From the NCBI GenBank assembly GCA_002309015.1, contig DBWM01000045.1, forward strand, positions 30,321 through 52,375: a stretch of 22,055 nucleotides of DNA. Direction: 5' to 3'. This document shows positions 5,869-13,807 of this stretch, piece after piece. Numbering within the stretch: the first letter of the stretch is position 1; each line of letters begins with the position of its first letter. The notes under the pieces are model-generated. The model made no database searches. It saw only the letters and a list, made by a program, of their open reading frames with translations, and had not been told where the DNA came from. A program made the translations under genes and the position numbers. This DNA comes from Myxococcales bacterium UBA1238 (GTDB lineage Bacteria; Myxococcota_A; Bradymonadia; UBA7976; UBA1532).

Positions 5869-7812
5869 CTAGGGTGTGGGCAGGCGAACCGAGAATGTAC
5901 TCCCTTGACCAAGCTCCGACTGCACCGAAACTTCGCCTCCATAGGCGTGTGCGATGCGTCGCACGATGGCGAGACCGATTCCAGACCCTGACTGCGAGAC
6001 GTCTGCACGCTGGAAGAGCTCAAATATACGGTCTCGATCCTCCGTCGCAATGCCGATCCCTTCGTCTTGCACCGATAGGATGGCCCATCCCGGCGAATCT
6101 GTACGCAACGACACCCTGATAATGGGGGCTTCCTGCGGTGAATAGCGCAAAGCATTCCCTATTAGATTGGCTAACAGCGTTTCAAAGGGGGCTGTATGCC
6201 CTAGCAATAGGGTCTCGTCGGCTGTGATCTCGATCTGTCCATGCCGTTCTTGCAGCTCCGCAGCGAATTGAAGCTGTATATCTTGGATGAGTGAGGTGAG
6301 TTTCACCGGACGACTGGTCTCTTGGGCGGGTCCACTGCTGGCAAACTGCAGCATGCCCGAGATCATGGCATCCCCACGAGTGGCCGCCTTTTCGATGCGA
6401 TCCACCTCATCATAGATGTCTTCGGCGAGTCCATTCGGTAAATCCTCGCGTAACATCCCTGCATAACTGGCAATCGTACGCAGCGGCGCCCTTAAGTCGT
6501 GGGCAATATGGTGCGAGAACGCGTTGAGTTGGTCGATCTGCTGCTCGTGTGCGCGGGCTTGCTCCAGATGTTTGGAGATGTTCCAGAGTGCGATCAGGGT
6601 GATTCGGGTGGATGGATCCTCGCTGCCCTCCAGCCAATGGGTCTCCAGCGCCAGGGGAAGCCGTTGTGACGCCGCTGTGATCAGGTCGATGCGCGCTTCG
6701 GTGACCTGTGGCTTCTGTTGGATCGCCGTCCACAAGTCGCTGAAGCGGTTAAACCAGTCTGGATGCACGAGCCACGAGAACGGGATGCCCACAACATCGT
6801 CGGTGACGCCGAGTACATTCCGAAAACGGGTGTTTGTACGGGCTATACGTCCCTGGTAATCGATGGCGCAAAGCATATTGGGGGAGTCGTTAAACAGCTT
6901 CTCAATAGTTTGCTCGGCGCGTGTCAGGGCTTCAGTGCGTTCGGCCAGGCGTAGCGATGAGGTTAATAACGGCTTGATAAAGGCGATCTTTTCTTGATCA
7001 GCCTCTGTAATGGGGTGTGGTTGGCGATATAGCAGCACCAAAATGCCGGTTAGGCGACCTTGTGGCATGAGCGGGTAGGCGTGCATCTCGCAAAATCCAG
7101 CCTTGTAAAAGGCGATTTTATAATCGGCACCCGTTCCATCCAGGGTCTGTACGATGTCTTGCCCCATTGCGAGCTTCTGTGGTGACCCTTCCTTTTCGAG
7201 ATGCTGGGGCAGAGGCGTGTTAAATCCGAGTTGTTTAGTGGACAAGTTTGATGCGTAAAAGCGGATCCCATGGTCGTCATAGGTGGCAAAGATGCATGCG
7301 GCGGCCAAGAACTCGGGTGCCAATCGTTCGGCGATGCTGGTGAAGATGTCGCGCATCTCCCGGTGAGTGCCCAACTCCGCGCTGATCGCGTTGTATAGCT
7401 TCTGGGGTGATTGCCGTCTGACGCGCAGCATGCAAACCTTGGCAAGGGCCTGAGACATCGCTTCTTCGTAGCGACGCTGTGCCTTCTCGGCGAGTTCGCT
7501 GTCTTGACAGATGGAATGGAGGAAGTCCCGGGTGACCTTCAGCGCCTGGAGCGTGGCGTTGATGAATTCGCTGATGGGTTGAGCGCGGTAGGGCGGCGGT
7601 TCAACGAACCGTAATGCGAGGTCGTTGGGGATTTCTTCGTTTTGCAGGACGCCGGAGATGATCTTGATGGTGCCCTCTGCAAGCGCCTGACGCCCAATCT
7701 CATCCATGGATCGGTAGAGCGCTCCCGCTGATTTGAGGCTTTGAGCCCATTGCGTTACGAGGGTTTTGTTGTTGGCGTCGATTTGGGCAAGGAGTTCGTC
7801 AACTGTGGGCAT
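5869..7812 (-). CDS. Soluble sensor histidine kinase (GAF-PAS-HisKA-HATPase)
   Basis: Cytoplasmic two-component sensor kinase (647 aa) with no membrane segments. Residues 1-130 are alpha-helical and resemble an RsbR-type N-terminal domain; about 135-290 look like a GAF domain; about 300-420 a PAS domain (SPNMLCAIDYQGRI near 310). The H-box FSHHIAHDLRAPLR (432-445) carries the likely phospho-acceptor H438. The ATPase domain has the N-box NLIGNALRYSP (549-559, N553), G1 DEGIGI (583-588), F-box FELFQR (597-602) and G2 GSGIGLAI (609-616), so it should be catalytically competent. The architecture resembles phytochrome-type kinases but no chromophore domain is evident. No response regulator lies in the window, so it is an orphan kinase with unknown signal and partner. 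Confidence 0.9.
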   Translation of the reverse strand: MPTVDELLAQIDANNKTLVTQWAQSLKSAGALYRSMDEIGRQALAEGTIKIISGVLQNEEIPNDLALRFVEPPPYRAQPISEFINATLQALKVTRDFLHSICQDSELAEKAQRRYEEAMSQALAKVCMLRVRRQSPQKLYNAISAELGTHREMRDIFTSIAERLAPEFLAAACIFATYDDHGIRFYASNLSTKQLGFNTPLPQHLEKEGSPQKLAMGQDIVQTLDGTGADYKIAFYKAGFCEMHAYPLMPQGRLTGILVLLYRQPHPITEADQEKIAFIKPLLTSSLRLAERTEALTRAEQTIEKLFNDSPNMLCAIDYQGRIARTNTRFRNVLGVTDDVVGIPFSWLVHPDWFNRFSDLWTAIQQKPQVTEARIDLITAASQRLPLALETHWLEGSEDPSTRITLIALWNISKHLEQARAHEQQIDQLNAFSHHIAHDLRAPLRTIASYAGMLREDLPNGLAEDIYDEVDRIEKAATRGDAMISGMLQFASSGPAQETSRPVKLTSLIQDIQLQFAAELQERHGQIEITADETLLLGHTAPFETLLANLIGNALRYSPQEAPIIRVSLRTDSPGWAILSVQDEGIGIATEDRDRIFELFQRADVSQSGSGIGLAIVRRIAHAYGGEVSVQSELGQGSTFSVRLPTP

Positions 7813-7819
7813 AAAGAAT

Positions 7820-8599
7820 TCAGTCCCAGTAGCAGGTCCAGTCGCTGTGGCGCACCGTAAAGCGATCTTTGAGGACGCGATCGCGCGTCAATTCCAGGTT
7901 GAGCGCGCAGCGATGCTCCAGGCTGGCGCCGGGGTAGGTGAACGAAAAGCTTTGCAGATTGGGGAGATCCTGCTTGGAGAGATCTTTGAGCTGCGTCAGG
8001 TTGCTTTGCTGGCTCGTGGCGAAGCGCAGCGTCATGGGGCCGTAACCCCGCGTGCGGATGGGCAGGGTGCGGTGGATGGTGCGCGCGGTTTCTCCCAGAA
8101 CCCGATCCTGGCGGTTGCTCGTCTCCCGGCCGGGGACTTGGCGTAAGTCTGCGTAAATAAAGGCTTCCTGACGATTCTTGGCTTCGCTCCAGAGCTCAAT
8201 GTAAGCGAACGGCGCCTCGTTTAAACTGTCGGGCGTGCTGAGGGTGAGGGTGAGATCGACGGTTAAATGATCGTTCGGTTTGACCGCGTAGGCCGAAAGC
8301 TGGGCGAGCATCGCGTCGCTGTAACCCTTTTTTTTGAGGGCGACCATCGTTTCTGCATCGAGAAGCGCCAAAACGCCCCTCGTGCGGATCATTTCGTTGC
8401 AGGTGCTCTCGCCGATGCCCGCTTTTTTCAGCTGATCGAGCTCATCGAGGGTGAGCGGCAGGCTTTCACTTTTGCGTTGCGCCGTCTCCCAGGCCTGGGG
8501 ATCGTCGGTTTTGAACTCCAAAAGATTGATGGTCTGGGACTCTGCAAAAGAAATTGTAGGGAGCATAAATGCGAGAAAAAGAGGGAAGAATGGCCGCAT
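7820..8599 (-). CDS. Secreted protein with LKKxG helical repeats, unknown function
   Basis: Unrecognised exported protein (259 aa). The ATG at 8599 is chosen because AAGGAG stands seven bases upstream and it gives a clean signal peptide, MRPFFPLFLAFMLPTISFAES; the frame extends further upstream without a better start. After the signal, two related helical segments occur: LDELDQLKKAGIGESTCNEM and LDAETMVALKKKGYSDAMLA, a pattern of the kind LKKxGxSxxxL seen in many uncharacterised myxobacterial proteins. Residues about 110-259 are predicted mostly beta, with one C-terminal Cys pair region (HRCALNLEL, WTCYWD). It is divergent from the FHA gene pair and seven bases ahead of the kinase start, so the two may be co-transcribed. 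Confidence 0.7.
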   Translation of the reverse strand: MRPFFPLFLAFMLPTISFAESQTINLLEFKTDDPQAWETAQRKSESLPLTLDELDQLKKAGIGESTCNEMIRTRGVLALLDAETMVALKKKGYSDAMLAQLSAYAVKPNDHLTVDLTLTLSTPDSLNEAPFAYIELWSEAKNRQEAFIYADLRQVPGRETSNRQDRVLGETARTIHRTLPIRTRGYGPMTLRFATSQQSNLTQLKDLSKQDLPNLQSFSFTYPGASLEHRCALNLELTRDRVLKDRFTVRHSDWTCYWD

Positions 8600-8635
8600 G
8601 GTGAGACTCCTTAAGCCTATAAACTGAAATGTGGA

Positions 8636-8664
8636 TTGCCACGGCTGTTTGAGCATTTTATAAG
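8636..8664 (+). promoter_or_regulatory. Sigma70-type promoter for the FHA gene pair
   Basis: TTGCCA (8636-8641) and TATAAG (8659-8664) are separated by exactly 17 bp and each differs from the consensus by one base. They lie 34 bp ahead of the first FHA start codon, in the 98-bp divergent gap. Confidence 0.6.
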
Positions 8665-8697
8665 ACAATGAAGGTCAGCGCGAGGTGAGTTTTTAAC

Positions 8698-9480
8698 ATG
8701 TCGGATTCGGTGATTTGCCAAAAATGCGGTGCCAGTATTCCGGCGACCCATCGTTTTTGTGGTGTTTGCGGTTCGCCATTGGTGCCTATCACCCCTGCTC
8801 AGGAGCCGATTTCGGCTCGCCAGGCCTGTCTGGTGCTGGTTCGGGGCGAAGGGGTTGACGGTGCGCGGTTTGCGTTAACGGATGGCGAGCAGATTCTGGG
8901 TCGCAACGAAGGTTCCATGCGCTTTCCCGACGATCCTTATTTGTCGCCTGCGCATGCGGTCTTCTTTTACCAGGGGTCCAAACTTTACGTGCGCGACTTC
9001 CAACTGGGCAAAACCAATGGGGTTTTCGTGCGCATCCATGGCGAAGAACGCCTGGAAGACGGCGATTGCTTTTTGGCGGGCGAGGAGCTTTTGCGCATCG
9101 AAACGAACGAGCAGCATGGGGTGATGGTCACTGAAGACCAAACGCAGTTTTTTGCCAGCCCGCGTCCCGGACGCCCTCAGCGCCTGACCCAAATCCTCGA
9201 CGGCGGTCGGTTGGGCCTCTGTTATCTGGCGCACAGCTCCAAGTTTACGATCGGCCGTCAAAACTGCGATGTGACTTTTCCCCATGATCGCTTCATCAGC
9301 GGTTCCCATTGTGCCATCGCCTTTGATGGGCAGTCCGTTCGCCTGATCGACAGCAAATCGCGCAATGGTACCTATGTGCGCATCAAAACGCCTCGCGAGC
9401 TCGTTCATGGTGATCAGCTGTTTGTGGGCAAGCAGTTGCTGCGCGTCGAGATGCTGTCGGGCGGAAATCAAAGGTACTGA
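8698..9480 (+). CDS. Zinc-ribbon protein with two FHA domains
   Basis: Cytoplasmic protein of 260 aa. An N-terminal zinc ribbon (C7, C10, C21, C24) is followed by two forkhead-associated domains. FHA1 covers about 45-135, with LGRN (67-70), SPAHA and KTNG. FHA2 covers about 170-252, with IGRQ (185-188), SGSHC (S203, H204) and SRNGTYVRI. FHA domains bind phosphothreonine peptides; FHA2 keeps all hallmark residues, while FHA1 has SPAHA in place of the more usual SRxH, so its binding is less certain. GAGGTGA precedes the ATG. It is followed after 8 bp by a paralogue with the same plan, so the two form an operon probably arising by duplication. No Ser/Thr kinase gene is in the window. Confidence 0.88.
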   Translation: MSDSVICQKCGASIPATHRFCGVCGSPLVPITPAQEPISARQACLVLVRGEGVDGARFALTDGEQILGRNEGSMRFPDDPYLSPAHAVFFYQGSKLYVRDFQLGKTNGVFVRIHGEERLEDGDCFLAGEELLRIETNEQHGVMVTEDQTQFFASPRPGRPQRLTQILDGGRLGLCYLAHSSKFTIGRQNCDVTFPHDRFISGSHCAIAFDGQSVRLIDSKSRNGTYVRIKTPRELVHGDQLFVGKQLLRVEMLSGGNQRY

Positions 9481-9488
9481 GGTAGACG

Positions 9489-11057
9489 ATGTCCAAATGT
9501 CCGAATTGTGGCCGTGAAAACGAGAGTCATTACAAATTTTGCGTCGCTTGTGGTGCGGATTTAAAGGAAAGCTCAGCGGCCAATGCCTATGCGCGCCTCG
9601 CGTCACCTTCGGTCTCTGCCTTGGGGGATGGAGCATTGGGGGGAGGATTTGCGCATTACGGGGCTGGTCCGGTGTCGCCGTTTGTGCTGGCCAAAAGCGT
9701 TTCGCCCCGGGCTCCGGATTCGATCGACAGCAGCACGGGCAGCCTGGCTGAATTCTCGGTTGAGGATGAGTCGGAGCATGGCGACATGATGGGGACCGAT
9801 GCGGTCGGGAGCATGCAGGTCTATTCCAATCGCCCGCAGCTGGTTGAGCCCGAGTTGGTGGCTCTGCCCGATGAAGATGTCGAATTTGAGACGCCGTTGC
9901 CTTCGCGCTCCGCTTACGGGCGGTCTTCGACCCATTCGCCCCGCAGTCAGCCTGCGGTTGACGATTATATGCCGCCTCCAAAGCCGTTTTCTTCGCGATC
10001 TCTGTCGGAACGCGGATCGGCCATTTCTGAGGCTCTGGCGGCTGAAGCTTCGGTTTCGATGCGCATGGCGCCTTTGAATGGCGGTCAGGACGACGATATT
10101 GAAAAAATCCGGCAGCTGAGTCACGGCAAGTTTCTTTCAAACAGTCAGCCTTCAGCTTCACCGGTGCCTGGCAATCAGACTTCGGCTGTCCCTTCGCCTG
10201 CAGCCTCTCGCGAGGAGCGCCGTTCCGTTGCGCCTTCAAATCCCGCCCATTCTTCAGAATCGACCCCAAACGACTCGTTCAATACCCTGCAGTCGGTGGT
10301 GATTAAGGAGCGCAGCTGCCCGCATTGTGGGGCCATTCTGCCGCCCAATTTCCTGTTTTGTGGTCGCTGCGGGACGCGTTATGAGGAGCCCGTGCAAAAA
10401 CTGGTGTCTTCTGGCCCGCAGGTCAGCCTGGTGATGATCCATCCCGATGGATCCGAAGGCGAGAGCGTCGATGTGGGCCAGGAGCTTGAGATTGGGCGTG
10501 TTTGTGGGATTGAGCTGTTTGAATCCGATCCCTTCCTGTCGCCCCACCATGCGCGCATCTGTTTTGCGCAAAATAAGCTGACGGTCACCGACTTGGGCAG
10601 TTTAAACGGGCTGTTCCTGCGTCTGCGCGGCGAGGTGGAACTCGTTCACGGCGATATGTTCCGCATCGGTCAGCAGCTGCTGCGTTTTGAAGAGATCGAG
10701 CGCATGCCCTCCTGTGTGTCTGCGGTAGAAGACGCCACCATCCTGGGATCGCCGGTGCCTTCCGGGGCCTGGGGCAGACTCAGCACAGTGGCGGCCATCA
10801 ACGTGACGGGACAAGCGCTGCTGCTTTGCAAACCCGAGGTGCATTGCGGGCGCGATCGCGGCGACATTCGGTTCCCCGAAGACGGCTTTGTGAGCGGATC
10901 GCACTGCAAGCTGACTTTTAAAGGCGGACGCTGCTTCCTGCAGGATTTGGGCAGCACCAACGGCACCTACCTGCGCATTCGCGAGCACGGCGTGCTGAGC
11001 AAAGGGGATTTGCTGTTGATCGGTCAGCAGCTGTTTAAGGTGAGATGGACGGAATGA
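9489..11057 (+). CDS. Double zinc-ribbon, double FHA protein
   Basis: Protein of 522 aa with the same ground plan as its upstream neighbour but longer. A first zinc ribbon (CPNC at 4-7, CVAC at 18-21) is followed by about 240 residues of Ser/Pro/Ala-rich, probably disordered linker. A second ribbon (CPHC 276-279, CGRC 290-293) then introduces two FHA domains: about 315-402 (EIGR, LSPHHARI, GSLNGLFLRL) and about 430-520 (CGRD, SGSHCKL, GSTNGTYLRI). Both keep the Arg, Ser/His and Asn-Gly positions expected for phosphopeptide binding, although FHA1 has SPHHA. GAGGTAG precedes the ATG. The Ser-rich linker is a possible phosphorylation target; this is inference. Confidence 0.88.
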   Translation: MSKCPNCGRENESHYKFCVACGADLKESSAANAYARLASPSVSALGDGALGGGFAHYGAGPVSPFVLAKSVSPRAPDSIDSSTGSLAEFSVEDESEHGDMMGTDAVGSMQVYSNRPQLVEPELVALPDEDVEFETPLPSRSAYGRSSTHSPRSQPAVDDYMPPPKPFSSRSLSERGSAISEALAAEASVSMRMAPLNGGQDDDIEKIRQLSHGKFLSNSQPSASPVPGNQTSAVPSPAASREERRSVAPSNPAHSSESTPNDSFNTLQSVVIKERSCPHCGAILPPNFLFCGRCGTRYEEPVQKLVSSGPQVSLVMIHPDGSEGESVDVGQELEIGRVCGIELFESDPFLSPHHARICFAQNKLTVTDLGSLNGLFLRLRGEVELVHGDMFRIGQQLLRFEEIERMPSCVSAVEDATILGSPVPSGAWGRLSTVAAINVTGQALLLCKPEVHCGRDRGDIRFPEDGFVSGSHCKLTFKGGRCFLQDLGSTNGTYLRIREHGVLSKGDLLLIGQQLFKVRWTE

Positions 11058-11077
11058 CGCGCACCGTAAATGCGCGT
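11057..11077 (+). terminator. Hairpin terminator candidate after the FHA genes
   Basis: ACGCGCA (11057-11063) and TGCGCGT (11071-11077) form a perfect 7-bp GC-rich stem with a 7-nt loop right after the stop codon, followed by TTCTAAA. The T-run is weak, so efficiency is uncertain. It lies between convergent genes. Confidence 0.5.
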
Positions 11078-11088
11078 TTCTAAAGGAA

Positions 11089-12009
11089 TTAATCTTCAGA
11101 GGCTGCGGCCGGATCTGCAGCTTCTGAAGATGCATCACCCCTGGCTGCCTGTTCGTTTCGGGCGATGAAGTTTTCGATGTGGTAGTTGACCAGGGTGGGG
11201 TATTCCACGGGCGTCGCGTGGGTGCCTTCCTCCACCACAAGCGCTTCTGCGTTCGGGATGCGCGACGCCATTTTGGCCGAGAGATGGGCAGGCGTGAAGT
11301 GATCGCATTCGCCTGAAACGACGAGGGCGGGCACCGCAATCTGATCGATGTAACTGGCGGCGCTGTGGCGGCCTGCGGCGGCGAGCATGTCGAAGAAGAT
11401 CTTGGGATCGACGGCCGACATGTGATCGAAATATTCCTGGAAATCCGTGGCGATGGTCAGATCGGTGTGCACTTCGGTCAGCCGCGCAATGTAAAAAGCG
11501 ATGGGCTGCGTCATCACGTAGCGCCAGACCGAACGCACGGGTTTCGGCGCCAGGCGCGAGAGGGCCTGCATGATCGGCACAAAGATTTCGAGGGCAGGGC
11601 CGTCGTGGAAGGTGGAGACGAGATGCTCGAAGCTGCCGCAAAGCAAAATGAGTCCCGCGATGCGATCGGGGTGGCGGTGATAGGTTTCGAGGCAGATTTG
11701 GACGCCCATGCTGTGGCCCAGCAAATAAGCGCGCTTGCTGTTTTCGGCTTTGAGCACGATCTCCCAGTCGTCGGCGAGATCCTCCATGCGAACCGCTGCC
11801 GGATTATGGGGATCCTCGGTGCGTCCGTGACCGCGCAGATGCAGGTGGATGATGCGACCGTGCTTTAACAGCATGGGCCGCATGTATTTCCAGATCCAGC
11901 CATCGCAACCGATGCCGTCGCAAAGGAGCAGATCGCAGGGGCCTTCGCCTTCAACCTCGTAATAAAGGCGGGTTCCGTCGAAGCTTTCGATGAAATGTTC
12001 TTGAATCAT
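11089..12009 (-). CDS. Alpha/beta hydrolase
   Basis: Cytosolic hydrolase of the alpha/beta fold (306 aa), substrate unknown. The nucleophile elbow is GHSMG (98-102, Ser100), the acid is D236 in GECDHFTP, and the catalytic His is H264 in EGTHATP; the early CDGIGCDGW (30-38) is the oxyanion-hole region and HLRGHGRTE (57-65) the following family motif. It resembles general esterase or epoxide/haloalkane-type hydrolases rather than one with a recognised reaction. The C-terminus ends in an Ala/Glu/Asp-rich tail. Its ATG overlaps the stop of the lipoprotein gene by four bases (ATGA, 12006-12009), so it is the last gene of the bactofilin operon. Confidence 0.9.
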   Translation of the reverse strand: MIQEHFIESFDGTRLYYEVEGEGPCDLLLCDGIGCDGWIWKYMRPMLLKHGRIIHLHLRGHGRTEDPHNPAAVRMEDLADDWEIVLKAENSKRAYLLGHSMGVQICLETYHRHPDRIAGLILLCGSFEHLVSTFHDGPALEIFVPIMQALSRLAPKPVRSVWRYVMTQPIAFYIARLTEVHTDLTIATDFQEYFDHMSAVDPKIFFDMLAAAGRHSAASYIDQIAVPALVVSGECDHFTPAHLSAKMASRIPNAEALVVEEGTHATPVEYPTLVNYHIENFIARNEQAARGDASSEAADPAAASED

Positions 12010-12599
12010 CGGATGTTCCAGTTCAGCACGACTTGTCCAGGCGCGCCCGCGAGCCGCAGGTTGAGATCGCCTTGGGTTGAAGGTTTGGGAAAAATGACGT
12101 GATAGCCTTTGAGCAGCTGCCCCGTGTAAGGGTAAGCGATCCGCGCATCGGCCATCTGGTCGGAATTGAGATGTTGAATCGAAGAAGGCGTGAGCTCTTC
12201 ATCCCCGCAGCGCAGGAACAGCTTTAAGCTGGGCTCCGGGCTGTCGAGATCGTTCCAAAGGCTGTCGTAGGTAGAAACCGCAATAAAAAAGCGGAGTTCG
12301 CCTTCGGCCTGAGCGACGCGGTCATCGATCTTCTGCTGGAGCGCCTGCCCTTGTAAGCCTTCGTTCTGAGCTTCCCATCGGGCCTGTGCGCCCGCAAAGC
12401 GCGGTGAATGGAGGGTGGCGTAAACGAGGAGCTGTTGCGTGATGCGATCGAATTTTTCGCCTTTGCGCGTCCAGTCCTGGAGCGCAGATTCGTAGTCCTG
12501 CCGGTCGTTTGCCTGATAGGCCCATTGCAGATTTTGTGAGCCTCCGCAAGCGGTCAGGGAACAACTGCAGGCGAAAGCCAAAAGCATCGATCGCAGCAT
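12006..12599 (-). CDS. Small lipoprotein, unknown function
   Basis: Exported lipoprotein of about 197 aa that I do not recognise. The signal sequence ends in a lipobox, SLTAC, with the modified Cys at residue 18 counting from the ATG at 12599. After that come a charged helical segment and a C-terminal beta-rich part (LLKGYHVIFPKP, LNLRLAGAPGQVVLNWNIR). A GTG lies one codon earlier; ATG is preferred because it forms TGATG with the stop of the preceding ORF, a common coupling arrangement. An AGAGG run precedes it. Being in the same transcript as bactofilins suggests a role in the envelope; this is inference. Confidence 0.75.
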   Translation of the reverse strand: MLRSMLLAFACSCSLTACGGSQNLQWAYQANDRQDYESALQDWTRKGEKFDRITQQLLVYATLHSPRFAGAQARWEAQNEGLQGQALQQKIDDRVAQAEGELRFFIAVSTYDSLWNDLDSPEPSLKLFLRCGDEELTPSSIQHLNSDQMADARIAYPYTGQLLKGYHVIFPKPSTQGDLNLRLAGAPGQVVLNWNIR

Positions 12600-12988
12600 C
12601 ACTTGCGCCTCTTCCTCTTATTGTGGTTGGCTTTTTTGTCGGCGCCTGCAGACTGAGGATTCGCGGATTCGCTGACTTCCAGGGCCTCTTCCGTCGAATC
12701 TTCGGTATCCAATGCATCGGCGTCGTCTTCCAGCTCTTTGAGACCTACGACGAGTTGCGAAACTTGCCCGGCGTTGGAATCCTGGGCTTCTTCGGTCAGC
12801 GGCGCATCCTGTACTGCGGGCATGACAGCGGTATCCGAAGGCGACTCAAATTCAAACACCGCATTTTCTGCCGGAGTCTCCGCTACTTGCGCAATTTTTT
12901 CTGGTTGAGGTTGCGCTTGCAGCTGGTCAGTCAGGCTCCGGTTGCTCGTTGGCGGGCTCGGCGGGTTTTGAAGGCGCGGCGGATTCAA
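12599..12988 (-). CDS. Acidic ORF, possibly the frameshifted tail of the third bactofilin
   Basis: Low-complexity acidic ORF (129 aa at most). Its open frame begins with a weak TTG and the first 18 codons overlap the end of the bactofilin at 12927. Those overlapping residues look unlike the rest, which is Glu/Ala/Asp/Gln-rich and ends in a basic tail, NHNKRKRRK. No good ATG or GTG start with a ribosome site exists near the bactofilin stop; the first internal ATG would leave about 74 aa. The first bactofilin (13808) also ends in a basic tail (SNSSRRR). The simplest reading is that this ORF is the C-terminal extension of the third bactofilin, separated by a +1 frame difference near 12930. A separate gene remains possible. 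Confidence 0.5.
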   Translation of the reverse strand: MNPPRLQNPPSPPTSNRSLTDQLQAQPQPEKIAQVAETPAENAVFEFESPSDTAVMPAVQDAPLTEEAQDSNAGQVSQLVVGLKELEDDADALDTEDSTEEALEVSESANPQSAGADKKANHNKRKRRK

Positions 12989-13466
12989 ACGAAGTCATTT
13001 TGGGGGCAGCCGTTTGAGGCCGTGCAGGCGTATGCAGCGTTCTTGGAGGAATGGCGGGCCGGGTTTCGTTGCGCCTGGGTTCTGTATGTGAGGCAGGGCG
13101 CGCAGCCGGCCGCGTTTGTGCCGGTGCCGGCAGTTCCACATCCAGCCCCGTATCCACCAGACCGCGAATCAGGGCGCCATCCTGAATGGAAATATGGGGC
13201 GCGTGCAGATCTCCCAACACGCGGGCGGTCGGTCGCAGTTCGATCGCATCCTCTGCCACAGCTTTGCCCACAAAGATCCCGTCGATCAGCATCACCTGAG
13301 CCGTAACATCAGCAGCCACAGTCGCTTTTTCGGCGATCGTCAGCGTAGATCCCGAAAGCGATACGGGGCCACCCAGCACCTGACCTTCGACCAGAAGATC
13401 TTCGGCGCCCTCGATGCGACCGCGAACCAGGGTCTTTTCGGCAATGAGCGTCTGGGCCTGGGCCAT
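12927..13466 (-). CDS. Bactofilin, third of three, with Pro-rich C-terminal extension
   Basis: Bactofilin cytoskeletal protein: about 110 residues of short beta repeats (VRGRIEGAEDLLVEGQVLGG and on to LGDLHAPHISIQDGALIRG) form the self-polymerising beta-helix, followed by a Pro/Ala/Thr-rich tail. ATG at 13466 is preferred over the TTG two codons earlier; GGAG lies eight bases upstream, and the gene begins two bases past the stop of the previous bactofilin. The stop at 12927 falls in the middle of a low-complexity tail that appears to continue in another frame. Bactofilins scaffold membrane-bound enzymes, shape-setting factors or chromosome-segregation proteins at poles. No parAB or peptidase partner is adjacent. 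Confidence 0.88.
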   Translation of the reverse strand: MAQAQTLIAEKTLVRGRIEGAEDLLVEGQVLGGPVSLSGSTLTIAEKATVAADVTAQVMLIDGIFVGKAVAEDAIELRPTARVLGDLHAPHISIQDGALIRGLVDTGLDVELPAPAQTRPAARPASHTEPRRNETRPAIPPRTLHTPARPQTAAPKMTSFESAAPSKPAEPANEQPEPD

Positions 13467-13468
13467 GC

Positions 13469-13789
13469 TCAACGCTCCACATCCATGTCGATGTTGCCCT
13501 TAAACAAGGCGCCATCGGCGATTTGAATGCGCGGCGCGCAGACGTCACCGATCATCTTGCTTTCGCTCTTCAGCTCGACGCGGTTCTGAGCATTCACGTT
13601 GCCGGTTAAAACCCCTGCATTTTCAACGGTTTGCGCGTTGATATCGGCGTTGACGGTGGCCGAGTTTTCAATATAAACGCCCTCGGTAACCGAGATTTTG
13701 CCTTTGACGGTGCCTTGAATCACCAGGGATTCTTCGCCCGAAATTTCGCCATCGATGACGATGCTGCTGCCGATGGTGGTTTCTGCCAT
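13469..13789 (-). CDS. Bactofilin, second of three
   Basis: Compact bactofilin (106 aa) consisting almost wholly of the beta-helical core: SSIVIDGEISGEESLVIQG, then repeated short strands with Gly, ending in GDVCAPRIQIADGALFKGNI, the family signature. It lacks the disordered tail seen in its two neighbours. AAGGAG lies eight bases before the ATG. It is 18 bp after the first bactofilin and 2 bp before the third, so the three are one transcript. The polymer may be mixed; different bactofilins in one cell often have separate partners. Confidence 0.93.
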   Translation of the reverse strand: MAETTIGSSIVIDGEISGEESLVIQGTVKGKISVTEGVYIENSATVNADINAQTVENAGVLTGNVNAQNRVELKSESKMIGDVCAPRIQIADGALFKGNIDMDVER

Positions 13790-13807
13790 TTGAATTGCTC
13801 CTTAATA

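Noticed and set aside
8875..10269. Long minus-strand open frame of 464 codons opposite the FHA genes
   Set aside because: It overlaps two well-supported FHA genes on the other strand and has shadow-type composition (Arg, Pro, Gln, Ala) with no motif.
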